Below, piece after piece: positions 8,464 through 17,509 of a DNA stretch of 64,000 bases. Below the pieces are notes generated by a model. That model saw only the letters and a program-made list of their open reading frames with translations, ran no database searches and had not been told where the DNA came from. Numbering within the stretch: position 1 is the stretch's first letter; each line of letters begins with the position of its first letter. This DNA comes from Halomonas jincaotanensis (lineage in GTDB: Bacteria > Pseudomonadota > Gammaproteobacteria > Pseudomonadales > Halomonadaceae): the NCBI RefSeq assembly GCF_018448785.1, contig NZ_JAHCLU010000003.1:62001-126000 (forward strand), given 5' to 3'. The position numbers and the translations under genes are program-made.

Positions 8464-9651
8464 ATGCTGCCACTACAGAACGTCAAGGTGCTGGACATTT
8501 CGCAGATCATGGCCGGGCCATACTGCACCATGGTGCTGGCCGACATGGGAGCGGAGGTCACCAAGGTCGAGAAGATCCAGGGCGGTGACGACAGCCGCCA
8601 GATGGGCCCCTATATCAACGACGAGTCGACCTGTTTCTCGCAGATCAACCGTAACAAGAAGAGCATCTCGCTCAACCTGAAGGACGACCGGGCCAGGGAG
8701 ATATTCTATCGCCTGGCCAAGGACGCCGACGTCATCGTCGAGAACTATCGCACCGGCGTGACCAAGTCGCTTGCGATCGACTACGACACCATCAAGGCGA
8801 TCAATCCCGGCATCATCTACTGCTCGATTTCCGGTTACGGCCAGACCGGCCCCTACAGCCATCGTGGCGGCTTCGACCTGGTCGCTCAGGGCATGACCGG
8901 GCTGATGTCGATGACCGGCGAGAAGGGCCGGCGCCCGCTCAAGACCGGCATTGCTGTTTATGATATCGGCGCCGGCATCACGGCGGTGTACTCGATTCTC
9001 GCGGCCTATATCCACAAGACCAACAGCGGTGAAGGCCAGCACATCGATATCGCCATCACCGAGTGCGGCTTGCCCTGGTTCGCCTGGGAAGCGGCGGCCT
9101 ACTTCGGCGAAGGCACGGTCCCCGAGCCGACCGGCTGGCGGCATCGCGTGTCGGCGCCCTATCAGGCGGTCAAGGCCAGCGACGGCTACATCATGCTGGG
9201 CTGCGCCAATCAGCGTACCTGGGAGCGTTTCTGCCAGGACGTGCTCGAGCGCGAGGACCTGATGGCCGACCCTCGGTTCCTGACCAATTTCGACCGTGGC
9301 CAGCATGTCGAGGAACTCGAAGCCGTGCTGGAAGCGATCATGGTCGACCGGGAGATGAACCATTGGCTGGCGCTTTGCGACAAGGCGGGCGTGCCGGCCG
9401 GGCCGATCAACAACTTCGCCCAGGCCATGCAGGACGAGCATTACCTGGCGCGCGGCATGGTGCAGGAAATGGATCACCCGGTGATCGGCAAGATGAAGAC
9501 CATCGGCTTTCCGAGCAAGTTCTCGCGTACGCCCTCGCAGATCCGCAGCCCTGCGCCCCTGTTTGGTCAGCATACCGACGAAGTGCTCGACACCCTGGGC
9601 TTCACGCCCGAGCAGTTGGAAACGCTGCGGACCGAGGGCTGTATCAAGTAA
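8464..9651 (+). CDS. Class III (CaiB/BaiF-type) CoA-transferase, paralog 1
   Basis: A 395-residue family III acyl-CoA transferase. The N-terminal stretch VLDISQIMAGPYCTMVLADMGAEV is typical (positions about 9-32). The catalytic aspartate that forms the acyl-enzyme intermediate in formyl-CoA transferase corresponds to Asp167 in KTGIAVYDIGAG. The C-terminus has the usual AGVPAGPINNFAQAM-like region. It would activate a carboxylic acid by exchange with a CoA donor such as succinyl-CoA, supplying the adjacent crotonase. It starts 24 bases after the crotonase gene with AGAAGGGAG upstream. Its close copy lies at 30048. The substrate is unknown; the transporter context suggests a di- or hydroxy-carboxylate (inference). 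Confidence 0.9.
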   Translation: MLPLQNVKVLDISQIMAGPYCTMVLADMGAEVTKVEKIQGGDDSRQMGPYINDESTCFSQINRNKKSISLNLKDDRAREIFYRLAKDADVIVENYRTGVTKSLAIDYDTIKAINPGIIYCSISGYGQTGPYSHRGGFDLVAQGMTGLMSMTGEKGRRPLKTGIAVYDIGAGITAVYSILAAYIHKTNSGEGQHIDIAITECGLPWFAWEAAAYFGEGTVPEPTGWRHRVSAPYQAVKASDGYIMLGCANQRTWERFCQDVLEREDLMADPRFLTNFDRGQHVEELEAVLEAIMVDREMNHWLALCDKAGVPAGPINNFAQAMQDEHYLARGMVQEMDHPVIGKMKTIGFPSKFSRTPSQIRSPAPLFGQHTDEVLDTLGFTPEQLETLRTEGCIK

Positions 9652-9715
9652 AAAAATTTTTGGCGCATTTTGCATTCATTATCAAAAGTACAAGATTGCC
9701 TCTGGAGAGATCACC

Positions 9716-10924
9716 ATGTTGAAGCTCGATTATCATCCGTCCGGCCGTCATTTCCTGCAGATCCCCGGCCCGTCGCCGGTCCCGGATCGCATCCTGCGCG
9801 CCATGAGCCTGCCGACCATCGACCACCGGGGCCCCGAATTCGGCGCCCTGGGGCGCGACCTGCTGGACAAGATCAAGCGGGTCTTCAAGACCGGGAGCCC
9901 GGTGATCATCTACCCGGCCTCAGGCACCGGCGCCTGGGAAGCGGCGCTGATCAATACCTTGTCGCCGGGCGACCGGGTACTGATGTTCGAGACCGGCCAC
10001 TTCGCGACCCTGTGGCAGAAGATGGCGCGTCGTCTGAGCCTCGAGCCCGAGTTCCTGGGCCTGCCGGGCGCTGAAGGCTGGCGTCATGGTGTACAGGCGG
10101 ACATGATCGAGGCACGCCTGAAGGAGGACACGAAGCATGAGATAAAGGCGGTGTGCGTGGTGCACAACGAGACCTCGACCGGTGTCACCAGCGATATCGC
10201 CGCCGTGCGTCGCGCCATCGATGCGGCCGGCCATCCGGCACTGCTGATCGTGGACACCATCTCCGGCCTGGCCAGCGCCGACTATCGCCACGACGAGTGG
10301 GGCGTCGACGTGACCGTCTCGGGATCGCAGAAGGGCCTGATGTTGCCGCCGGGGATCAGTTTCAACGCACTCTCCGACAAGGCGATCGCCGCCAGCGCCA
10401 AGGCGCAACTGCCAAAGAGCTTCTGGGCATGGGATGAGATTCTCGAAGCCAACAAGAATGGCTACTGGCCCTACACGCCCAGCACCAATCTGCTCTACGG
10501 CCTCAACGAGGCGCTCGACATGCTGGAGGAAGAGGGGCTCGAGAACGTGCTCGCTCGCCATCAGCGCTGGGCGGCCGGGGTGCGCTGTGCCGTCGAGGCA
10601 TGGGGCCTGGAGACCCAGTGCCAGGATCCGAGCGTCTACTCGCCGGTGCTGACCGGAGTAGTGATGCCCGAGGGCATCGATGCCGACGAGGTGCGCAAGA
10701 TCATCTACGAGCGTTTCGACCTGTCGCTGGGCACGGGCCTGGGCAAGGTCAAGGGCACGATGTTCCGCATCGGTCACCTGGGCGATTGCAACGACCTGAC
10801 GCTGATCGCCACCCTGGGCGGCTGCGAGGCCGGGATGAAGCTTGCCGGCGTGTCACTCAAGGGCTCGGGCGTGACCGCGGCGCTCGATTACTTCGCCGCT
10901 AATCCCATGCATCGTGCAGGTTAA
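9716..10924 (+). CDS. Class V aminotransferase, serine/aspartate-glyoxylate aminotransferase type
   Basis: A 402-residue PLP enzyme of fold type I. It opens with the alanine/serine-glyoxylate aminotransferase signature FLQIPGPSPVPDRIL, and the PLP lysine is Lys206 in TVSGSQKGLMLPPG. The family uses glyoxylate as amino acceptor, giving glycine plus hydroxypyruvate (from serine) or oxaloacetate (from aspartate, the BhcA reaction of the beta-hydroxyaspartate cycle). The ATG at 9716 follows CTGGAGAG; an in-frame start at 9563 lies inside the CoA-transferase gene and is rejected. Neighbours that could make or use glyoxylate are glcDEF and threonine aldolase. The other genes of the beta-hydroxyaspartate cycle (dehydratase, iminosuccinate reductase) are not seen here, so the amino donor is undecided. 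Confidence 0.85.
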   Translation: MLKLDYHPSGRHFLQIPGPSPVPDRILRAMSLPTIDHRGPEFGALGRDLLDKIKRVFKTGSPVIIYPASGTGAWEAALINTLSPGDRVLMFETGHFATLWQKMARRLSLEPEFLGLPGAEGWRHGVQADMIEARLKEDTKHEIKAVCVVHNETSTGVTSDIAAVRRAIDAAGHPALLIVDTISGLASADYRHDEWGVDVTVSGSQKGLMLPPGISFNALSDKAIAASAKAQLPKSFWAWDEILEANKNGYWPYTPSTNLLYGLNEALDMLEEEGLENVLARHQRWAAGVRCAVEAWGLETQCQDPSVYSPVLTGVVMPEGIDADEVRKIIYERFDLSLGTGLGKVKGTMFRIGHLGDCNDLTLIATLGGCEAGMKLAGVSLKGSGVTAALDYFAANPMHRAG

Positions 10925-10959
10925 CCGCTTGGCCTAGGTGAACGACTGAGGAGGGCGGC

Positions 10960-13900
10960 ATGACGTCCCTGACCGAGAAGACTCAATCCCGCAATGCCAA
11001 GGTCAAGCCGGTCACGACACTGGCGGCACGGCTCGAGCGCGAACTGCAGGGCGAGGTGCTGTTCGACCAGGCGTCGCGGGGCCGCTATGCGACGGATGCC
11101 TCGATCTACCAGATCACGCCGGTCGGCGTGGTCATTCCCCGCCATCAGCGCGACCTGGCGCTGGCGCTGGACATCGCCCGTGACGCCAGGGTGCCGGTAT
11201 TGCCGCGCGGCGGGGGTACCAGCCAGTGCGGGCAGACGGTGGGCGAGGCGCTGGTGATCGATACCTCGCGCTGGTTGGACCAGATCATTGATTTCGATGC
11301 CCAGGCCCGCACGGTGGTGGTCGAGCCGGGCCTGGTGCTGGATCATCTCAATGCCTGGCTGAAGCCCTATGGGCTCTGGTATCCGGTGGATGTCTCCACC
11401 AGTGCGCAATGCACCATCGGCGGCATGACCGGCAACAACTCCTGCGGCTCACGCTCGATTCACTACGGCAACATGGTGCACAACGTGCTCGGCGTCGAGG
11501 CGACGCTGGCCGATGGCAGTGAGGTGAACTTCGGCTTCGTCGACGAGCTGGCCCCCGGGTCGCGCGAGCATCGACTGTCGGAGCAGGTCCAGGCGATTGC
11601 CGCACGTGTCGATCCCGAAATCCGCGAGCACTTCCCCAAGGTGCTGCGCCGCGTGGGGGGCTATAACCTCGATCTGTTCAACTGCCAGAATCCCAAGCCC
11701 TACGACCCCGACGGGCGCGCCAACCTGTCGCACCTGCTGGTCGGCTCAGAGGGCACCCTGGGCATGAGCCGGCGCATCAAGCTGCGTCTGTCGCCCTTGC
11801 CCGAGCACAAGGTGCTGGGCGTGGTGAACTTCCCGACGTTCTACCAGGCGATGGATTTCACTCAGCATATCGTCACGCTCGGCCCGACCGCGGTGGAGCT
11901 CGTCGATCACACCATGATCGAGCTGTCGCTGCAGAACCCGGCGTTCCGTCCGGTGATCGAGAAAGCGCTGATCGGCAAGCCCGAGGCGGTGCTGCTGGTG
12001 GAATTCGCCGGCCAGGACCGGGATGCGCAGCTGGCCGCGCTGCGTCGGCTCAGCGAATTGATGGGTGAGCTGGGATTGCCGGGGTCGGTCGTCGACATGC
12101 CCGAGGCCGCCGAGCAGAAGGCGCTGTGGAACGTGCGCAAGGCGGGGCTCAATATCATGATGAGCATGAAGGGCGACGGCAAGCCGGTGTCCTTCATCGA
12201 GGATTGTGCGGTGCCGCTGGAGCATCTGGCGGAATATACCGACAAGCTGACCGAGGTGTTCCACCGTTACGGCACCGAGGGCACCTGGTACGCCCATGCC
12301 AGCGTCGGCACCCTGCACGTGCGACCGATTCTCGACATGCGCCGCGACGGCGCCGAGAAGATGCGCGAAATCGCCGAGAAGGCCTCCGCGCTGGTGCGCG
12401 AGTACAAGGGCGCCTATTCCGGTGAACACGGCGATGGGTTGTGTCGCGGCGAGTGGGTGGCCTGGCAGTTCGGCCCCACGGTCAACGACGCGTTTCGTGA
12501 GATCAAGCAGCTGTTCGATCCCGACAACCGGCTCAACCCGGGCAAGATCGTCGACACGCCGAAGATGGACGACAAGCGCTATTTCCGCTTCGCCGAGAAA
12601 TACCAGACGATTCCGCTGACCCCGGTGTTCGACTGGTCGGCGTGGAACGTCGAGCGCGACCCCCTGACCGGCGAGCAGACGCCGCCGGGCACCGGCGGCG
12701 ATGCCACCCATGGCCTGGCGATGGCTGTGGAGATGTGCAACAACAACGGCCATTGCCGCAAGTTCGACGCCGGCACCATGTGCCCGAGCTATCGCGTTAC
12801 CAAGGACGAGCAGCACCTGACGCGTGGCCGTGCCAATACGCTGCGCCTGGTGCTCTCGGGCCAGCTCGGCGACGAGGGCCTGGCCGGCGATGACGTCAAG
12901 GAAGCGCTGGACCTGTGTGTGTCGTGCAAGGGCTGCAAGCGCGAGTGTCCGACCGGTGTCGACATGGCCAAGTTCAAGATCGAGGCGCGTACCGCGCGGG
13001 CCAAGGCCAAGGGCCTGTCGCTGCGCGATCGCATGGTCGGCGAGATGCCGCGTTACGCGCCCTACGCCAGCCGGTTCCCGGGCCTGATGGGGGTCGTCGA
13101 ACGGGTGCCGTTACTGTCTCGCCAGGTCAAGCAGGTGCTGGGGCTCGCCGAGCAGCGCTCGCTGCCGGCATTCGACGGCAACTTTCTGGCCGGGGCCGGC
13201 GAGACCGCTGGCCCCGCGGCCACAGGTCGCGAGGTGCTGCTGTTCGTCGATACCTTCAACAATTATATGGAAGGCGACAACGCCCGCGCCGCCAAGCGGG
13301 TGCTTGAAGCCGCCGGCTATCGGGTGCACCTCAATGTCAAAAAGGGCGAGCGCCCACTTTGCTGTGGGCGGACCTATCTCTCCTCGGGGCAGTTCGACAA
13401 GGCCAAGGCCGAGGCGAAGCGCACCCTCGATCACCTGATGCCCTTCGTCGAGCGTGGCGTGGCCATCGTCGGTCTCGAGCCGTCGTGCCTGCTCAGCATG
13501 CGCGACGAATTCCTGCAGTACGGCTTCGGCGAGCAAGCGCGGGCGCTCTCGGAATCGTCCTTCCTGTTCGAGGAGTTCCTGGTCAAGGCCCGCGAAGCGG
13601 ACCAGCTGCCGCTGGAACTCAAGTCGCTCGGTCAACGGCGCGCGATGCTGCACGGTCACTGCCACCAGAAGGCCTTCGATGCGCTGCGTCCGGTCGAGAG
13701 GGTGCTGGGCTGGATTCCCGGCCTCGAGGTCGAGACGATCGAGTCGTCGTGCTGCGGCATGGCGGGGAGCTTCGGCTACGAGAAGGAGCACTATGAGGCC
13801 TCCATGAAGATGGCCGAGTTGTCGCTGCTGCCGGCGATTCGCGATCGCGGTGACGAGGCGCTGCTGGTCGCCGACGGCACCAGCTGTCGCCATCAGATCC

Positions 13901-13962
13901 ATGACGGCAGCGGCCACACCGCAGTGCATGTGGCACGCGTGCTTGAGCAGGCCCTGTCATGA
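10960..13962 (+). CDS. FAD-linked D-2-hydroxyacid dehydrogenase fused to an Fe-S/CCG electron-transfer domain
   Basis: A 1000-residue two-part flavoenzyme. Residues about 45-540 form a GlcD/D-lactate-dehydrogenase-like FAD domain (VLPRGGGTSQCGQTVG, GGMTGNNSCGSRSIHYGNM, LVGSEGTLGMSRRI, SGEHGDGLCRGEW). Residues about 590-700 carry two ferredoxin-type Cys clusters (CNNNGHCRK from residue 593; CVSCKGCKRECP from 653). Two CCG modules follow (LCCGRTYLSSG near 800, HGHCHQKAF near 898, SSCCGMAGSFG near 930), as in GlcF/HdrD-type subunits. It is thus a single-chain analogue of GlcD plus GlcF. Such proteins oxidise D-lactate, D-2-hydroxyglutarate or related acids and pass electrons to the quinone pool. 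The substrate here is unknown. It overlaps the threonine aldolase start by four bases. Confidence 0.9.
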   Translation: MTSLTEKTQSRNAKVKPVTTLAARLERELQGEVLFDQASRGRYATDASIYQITPVGVVIPRHQRDLALALDIARDARVPVLPRGGGTSQCGQTVGEALVIDTSRWLDQIIDFDAQARTVVVEPGLVLDHLNAWLKPYGLWYPVDVSTSAQCTIGGMTGNNSCGSRSIHYGNMVHNVLGVEATLADGSEVNFGFVDELAPGSREHRLSEQVQAIAARVDPEIREHFPKVLRRVGGYNLDLFNCQNPKPYDPDGRANLSHLLVGSEGTLGMSRRIKLRLSPLPEHKVLGVVNFPTFYQAMDFTQHIVTLGPTAVELVDHTMIELSLQNPAFRPVIEKALIGKPEAVLLVEFAGQDRDAQLAALRRLSELMGELGLPGSVVDMPEAAEQKALWNVRKAGLNIMMSMKGDGKPVSFIEDCAVPLEHLAEYTDKLTEVFHRYGTEGTWYAHASVGTLHVRPILDMRRDGAEKMREIAEKASALVREYKGAYSGEHGDGLCRGEWVAWQFGPTVNDAFREIKQLFDPDNRLNPGKIVDTPKMDDKRYFRFAEKYQTIPLTPVFDWSAWNVERDPLTGEQTPPGTGGDATHGLAMAVEMCNNNGHCRKFDAGTMCPSYRVTKDEQHLTRGRANTLRLVLSGQLGDEGLAGDDVKEALDLCVSCKGCKRECPTGVDMAKFKIEARTARAKAKGLSLRDRMVGEMPRYAPYASRFPGLMGVVERVPLLSRQVKQVLGLAEQRSLPAFDGNFLAGAGETAGPAATGREVLLFVDTFNNYMEGDNARAAKRVLEAAGYRVHLNVKKGERPLCCGRTYLSSGQFDKAKAEAKRTLDHLMPFVERGVAIVGLEPSCLLSMRDEFLQYGFGEQARALSESSFLFEEFLVKAREADQLPLELKSLGQRRAMLHGHCHQKAFDALRPVERVLGWIPGLEVETIESSCCGMAGSFGYEKEHYEASMKMAELSLLPAIRDRGDEALLVADGTSCRHQIHDGSGHTAVHVARVLEQALS

Positions 13963-14963
13963 TCGATCTTCGTAGTGATACCGTCACCCGGCCGACCGCG
14001 GCGATGCGCCTGGCCATGAGCCAGGCGCCGGTGGGCGATGACGTCTGGGGCGATGACCCCACCGTGGCCGCGTTCGAGGCGACGGTGGCCGAGAAAGCAG
14101 AGCTGCCCGCGGCGCTGTTCTTTCCCTCGGGCACCCAGAGCAACCTCGCCGCCTTGATGACGCACTGTCAGCGCGGTGACGAGTTTATCTGCGGCCAGCG
14201 GTCGCATATCTATCGCGATGAGGGCGGCGGGGCGGCGTCGCTGGGCGGCATCCATTCCCAGCCGATCGAGCATGCCGCGGACGGCAGCCTGCCGTTGGAC
14301 AAGGTCCGTGCAGCGATCAAGGGACACGACATCCATCATGCGCGGACCCGCTTGATCGCCCTGGAAAACACCTTCCGCGGCAAGGTGATGCCCGAGGACT
14401 ACCTGACCCGGGCGACCGGCGTGGCGAGAACGCACGGCCTGGCCACCCATCTGGACGGGGCGCGGCTGTTCAACGCGTCGGTCGCCAGCGGACGCTCGCT
14501 GGCATCGCTGTGCCGCGGCTTCGACACGGTGTCGCTGTGCTTCTCGAAGGGTCTGGGGGCACCGGTAGGGTCGCTGCTGCTGGGCGGTCGGGACTTTATC
14601 GCGCGGGCGCGTCGCTGGCGCAAGACGCTGGGTGGTGGAATGCGCCAGGTCGGCATGCTGGCGGCGGGTTGCCAGCATGCGCTGGACTATCAAGTCGAGC
14701 GACTGGCCGATGATCATCGTCATGCCCAGCAGTTGGCAGCGGGGCTGGCCAATATCGAGGGTGTCGAGGTGTTGGCCTGCGACACCAATATGGTATTCGT
14801 AAGCTTCCCTGAGGCACATTGCGGGGGGCTCGGCGAGTTTCTCGAGGCCCGCGGCGTGTTGATGGCGGTGTCGCCGGTGACGCGAATGGTGACCCATCTC
14901 GACGTGTCGGATGACGACGTTCGCCATGCGGTGGCAAGCGTCGAGGCCTATTTTTTACAATAA
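13959..14963 (+). CDS. ltaE: Low-specificity L-threonine aldolase
   Basis: A 334-residue PLP enzyme of fold type I that cleaves L-threonine or allo-threonine, and often other beta-hydroxy-amino acids, to glycine and an aldehyde. It begins [13 protein letters not shown], has the family stretches [24 protein letters not shown] and [10 protein letters not shown], and carries the PLP lysine at position 197 ([11 protein letters not shown]), the same number as in E. coli LtaE. The ATG overlaps the stop of the upstream flavoenzyme (ATGA), so translation is coupled. In this operon it would make or consume glycine together with the glyoxylate aminotransferase. A reverse, synthetic role with a keto-acid-derived aldehyde is possible but not shown. 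Confidence 0.9.
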   Translation: MIDLRSDTVTRPTAAMRLAMSQAPVGDDVWGDDPTVAAFEATVAEKAELPAALFFPSGTQSNLAALMTHCQRGDEFICGQRSHIYRDEGGGAASLGGIHSQPIEHAADGSLPLDKVRAAIKGHDIHHARTRLIALENTFRGKVMPEDYLTRATGVARTHGLATHLDGARLFNASVASGRSLASLCRGFDTVSLCFSKGLGAPVGSLLLGGRDFIARARRWRKTLGGGMRQVGMLAAGCQHALDYQVERLADDHRHAQQLAAGLANIEGVEVLACDTNMVFVSFPEAHCGGLGEFLEARGVLMAVSPVTRMVTHLDVSDDDVRHAVASVEAYFLQ

Positions 14964-15046
14964 CTGGTCACGATAGCTGGTCCACTCTGGCAAGGGGTCG
15001 GCGCCGCGGCAGATGGTTTCAGCAGAGTGAGCAAAAGGAGACAGAA

Positions 15047-15571
15047 ATGGCGATCTACAAGTATGGCGACACGACGCCCGACATCCAGGACGACGTCTAC
15101 GTCGCCGAAACGGCGGATGTCATCGGCAAGGTGACGCTGGCGCGCGGTGCCAGCGTCTGGTATCAGGCCGTGCTGCGCGGCGATACCGAGACGCTTTCAG
15201 TGGGTGAGGAGAGCAATATCCAGGACGGCGCCGTGCTGCATGCCGATCCCGGTTTTCCCACTTCGGTAGGCAAGGGCGTGACGGTAGGGCATCAGGCCAT
15301 GCTGCATGGCTGCACGATTGGGGATGGCAGCCTGATCGGCATTCAGGCGGTGATTCTCAATGGCGCGGTGATCGGCAAGAACTGCCTGGTCGGGGCGGGG
15401 GCGTTGGTCAAGGAAGGCGCGAACTTCCCCGATAATTCGCTGATCATTGGTGCCCCGGCCAAGGTCGTGCGCGAGCTGTCACCCGAGGCCGTGGAAGGGC
15501 TGAGAAAGAACGCCCAAGGCTATGTCGAGCGCGGCCGATTGCATGCCCGGGAGCTCGAGCGCATTGGCTGA
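15047..15571 (+). CDS. Gamma-class carbonic anhydrase family protein (hexapeptide repeat)
   Basis: A 174-residue left-handed beta-helix protein built of hexapeptide repeats. It begins [19 protein letters not shown] and contains the family stretch [13 protein letters not shown]. Candidate zinc-ligand histidines lie in [18 protein letters not shown] and the second His of that segment, as in YrdA/CaiE-like gamma carbonic anhydrases. Activity as a carbonic anhydrase is not certain for this subgroup; CaiE and PaaY members also act as CoA-thioesterase-like or accessory proteins. AAAAGGAGA precedes the ATG. It closes the first operon and is followed by a hairpin terminator. Confidence 0.85.
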   Translation: MAIYKYGDTTPDIQDDVYVAETADVIGKVTLARGASVWYQAVLRGDTETLSVGEESNIQDGAVLHADPGFPTSVGKGVTVGHQAMLHGCTIGDGSLIGIQAVILNGAVIGKNCLVGAGALVKEGANFPDNSLIIGAPAKVVRELSPEAVEGLRKNAQGYVERGRLHARELERIG

Positions 15572-15626
15572 CGCCTGGCGACTTTTGCAGGGTCTGAAAC
15601 GACCCCGCCTCAATGTTGGATACTAT

Positions 15627-15650
15627 AAAGCCCTCCGACGCGAGGGCTTT
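15627..15650 (+). terminator. Hairpin terminator after the first catabolic operon
   Basis: A perfect 9-bp stem, AAAGCCCTC with GAGGGCTTT, and a 6-base loop. Because both ends are A/T rich it could work in both directions, though the T-tract on the plus strand is short. Confidence 0.65.
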
Positions 15651-15750
15651 GTCTTGCCAGCTGGTCGAAGCTGCCGGGCCGCAGGCTTAGTGTACTCGGC
15701 AAGGGTATGCAGGGCCCAGTTTTGAGGGGAGCGCGGGTTGTACATCTGCT

Positions 15751-15766
15751 ATAGTGAATTCATAAT
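15751..15766. promoter_or_regulatory. GntR-type palindromic box C
   Basis: ATAGTGAATTCATAAT matches the window consensus at 14 of 16 positions. It lies 105 bases upstream of the second GntR gene, suggesting autoregulation, in an AT-rich promoter stretch (15740-15870). Confidence 0.5.
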
Positions 15767-15870
15767 ATTATATTAACATCGTCAACAAAAATATTGTCCT
15801 GTAGGTCGTTAGTGCAAATTGTCGCGTTACCCCTAAACGTTTGAAAAAAAGCCTTTTTGGATAATTCATT

Positions 15871-16524
15871 ATGGACAAGATAAAACTGAACACCCTTCAT
15901 GGTGAAGTGGCTGAGCGTATTCGGGACATGATTAACCAGGGAGTGCTGGCGCCCGGGATACGCGTGCCGGAAAAAGAGCTTTGCGAGCAGCTGGGGGTTT
16001 CGCGTACACCGCTCCGTGAGGCGCTCAAGGTATTGGCGTTCGAAGGCTTTGTTGAGCTGCTACCCAACCGTGGCGCGCGTGTCGCCAAGCTGACCAGGGC
16101 GACACTCCGGAACACCTTCGAGGTAATGCAGAGCCTGGAGGCGCTTTCAGGCGAGTTGGCTGGCGCGCGGGTGACCGAGGCCGAACTGACGAATATCGAA
16201 GCACTGCATTATCAGATGCTGTCGCATTACAAGAGCGGCAACATGCAAGAATATCTGTTGATCAACCAGCAGATCCATGAGGCCATCGTGGTGGCGTCGC
16301 AGAATGATGTCTTGATCGATGTCTACAAGAACCTCAACCATCGGGTGCGTCGCGTCCGCTTTACCGCCGAGTTGAGCAACGATTACTGGTCGAGGGCAGT
16401 GGGCGATCACGAGGCCATGGTCGAGGCCCTGCGCGCCAGGGATGGTGAAGCGCTGGGGGCCGTCCTGCGTCGCCACCTCAGAGACAAGGTGGAGATATCG
16501 GCCCTCGAGGATATGGCCGAATAG
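15871..16524 (+). CDS. GntR-family regulator, FCD subfamily (paralog 2)
   Basis: A 217-residue regulator with a winged helix at about residues 8-75 and an FCD ligand domain at about 85-205. The DNA-recognition stretch LGVSRTPLREALKVL and wing VELLPNRGARV are nearly the same as in the regulator at 3017-3703, while the effector domains differ more. The pair may therefore share operators but answer to different ligands (inference). It sits head-to-head with nothing upstream but box C and converges on the TRAP2/amidohydrolase operon, which ends 64 bases after its stop. A short hairpin (TCGGCGT/ACGCCGA at 16555-16571) lies in that gap. Confidence 0.88.
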   Translation: MDKIKLNTLHGEVAERIRDMINQGVLAPGIRVPEKELCEQLGVSRTPLREALKVLAFEGFVELLPNRGARVAKLTRATLRNTFEVMQSLEALSGELAGARVTEAELTNIEALHYQMLSHYKSGNMQEYLLINQQIHEAIVVASQNDVLIDVYKNLNHRVRRVRFTAELSNDYWSRAVGDHEAMVEALRARDGEALGAVLRRHLRDKVEISALEDMAE

Positions 16525-16588
16525 ACCGTCTTGCACCAAGTAGCGCCTGCCTACTCGGCGTCAAACGCCGAACAGGTACAAGAAGCTT

Positions 16589-17509
16589 TCATGCGCTTTC
16601 TAGGGGTATATCCATACGGTAGAGGCGAACGGCATTGTCATGAAAGAGCTTTAGTCTTTCTGTCTCACCGAGCGACTCGGTGATGGTCATGAAACCATCG
16701 AAGAGGGTGGCGAAGGAGGCGACCAGGCTATCCACCGGAAAGTTGCTGGCAAACATGCAACGCTCGACGCCGAAGCAGTCGATCGTCTCGAGCACGACGC
16801 GACGATTCAGTTCCACCGTCCAGGGGGAATCGGGAAAGCCGATACCGGAGATCTTCACTGCGACATTGGGTTGCCGGGCCACGGCCGACATCGCTTCACG
16901 CCAACCGCGTAATCCTGCCTCGCTACGATCCGCCGGAAGCCCCGTATGGTTGATGATGATCTGGGTGTCGGGATAGGTCGCGGCGAGGTCGGCCGCTTCG
17001 TGGAAATGCCACCAGGGGCTCTGCAGGTCGAAGGAAAGACCGTGGGCAGCCAGCCGAGCGAAGCCGCGACGCCAGGTCGGATCCCCCATGGAACCCGGCG
17101 CGCCGGGCTCCACCTCGGTGGGAGATGACGCGGCGCGGGGCTTGTGGCGGATGCCGCGGACCCGTGGGTAGGTACAGTGAGCTTCCAATACCTCCTCGAC
17201 ATTCGGCTGGTCGAGGCGAGCCTGGGCCACCATCACACTGGGCAGCCCCTCACGTTCGGCCAGTTCATGGACCCAACGGGTTTCCTCCACCGGCGTTCTG
17301 GGGTCCCACTCCGTCTCGATGAACACCGAGCCGACCACTCGATGATTCGCCGTATCGCGTCGGTAGTCCTCCGGCAAGTAGTTGCGCCGGATGCGGCTGT
17401 AATCGCCATAGCGAAACGGAATCATCGGCTCGTCACAAAGCCATGGCAGATAGTTGCGCTCGAGGTCCCAGAAGTGCTGGTGGGCATCGATGATGGGGAG
17501 TGACGTCAT
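16589..17509 (-). CDS. Amidohydrolase family protein (COG3618 lactonase type)
   Basis: A 306-residue TIM-barrel amidohydrolase. The metal-site opening IIDAHQHFWD (residues 5-14), the strand IIINHTGLP near 196-204 and FASNFPVDS near 252-260 are typical of the Amidohydro_2 family that includes sugar-lactone lactonases (fuconolactonase, rhamnonolactonase) and 2-pyrone-4,6-dicarboxylate hydrolase. It would therefore hydrolyse a lactone or a related cyclic ester; the substrate is not identifiable. The ATG overlaps the stop of the upstream dehydrogenase by four bases. It is last in the minus-strand operon that begins with the aldehyde dehydrogenase at 25130 or the dctP at 21422. Confidence 0.82.
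   Translation of the reverse strand: MTSLPIIDAHQHFWDLERNYLPWLCDEPMIPFRYGDYSRIRRNYLPEDYRRDTANHRVVGSVFIETEWDPRTPVEETRWVHELAEREGLPSVMVAQARLDQPNVEEVLEAHCTYPRVRGIRHKPRAASSPTEVEPGAPGSMGDPTWRRGFARLAAHGLSFDLQSPWWHFHEAADLAATYPDTQIIINHTGLPADRSEAGLRGWREAMSAVARQPNVAVKISGIGFPDSPWTVELNRRVVLETIDCFGVERCMFASNFPVDSLVASFATLFDGFMTITESLGETERLKLFHDNAVRLYRMDIPLESA

Noticed and set aside
16555..16571. Hairpin TCGGCGT/ACGCCGA between the second GntR and the amidohydrolase as a strong terminator
   Set aside because: The stem is 7 bp with a 3-base loop and no T-tract on either strand; kept only as a remark.
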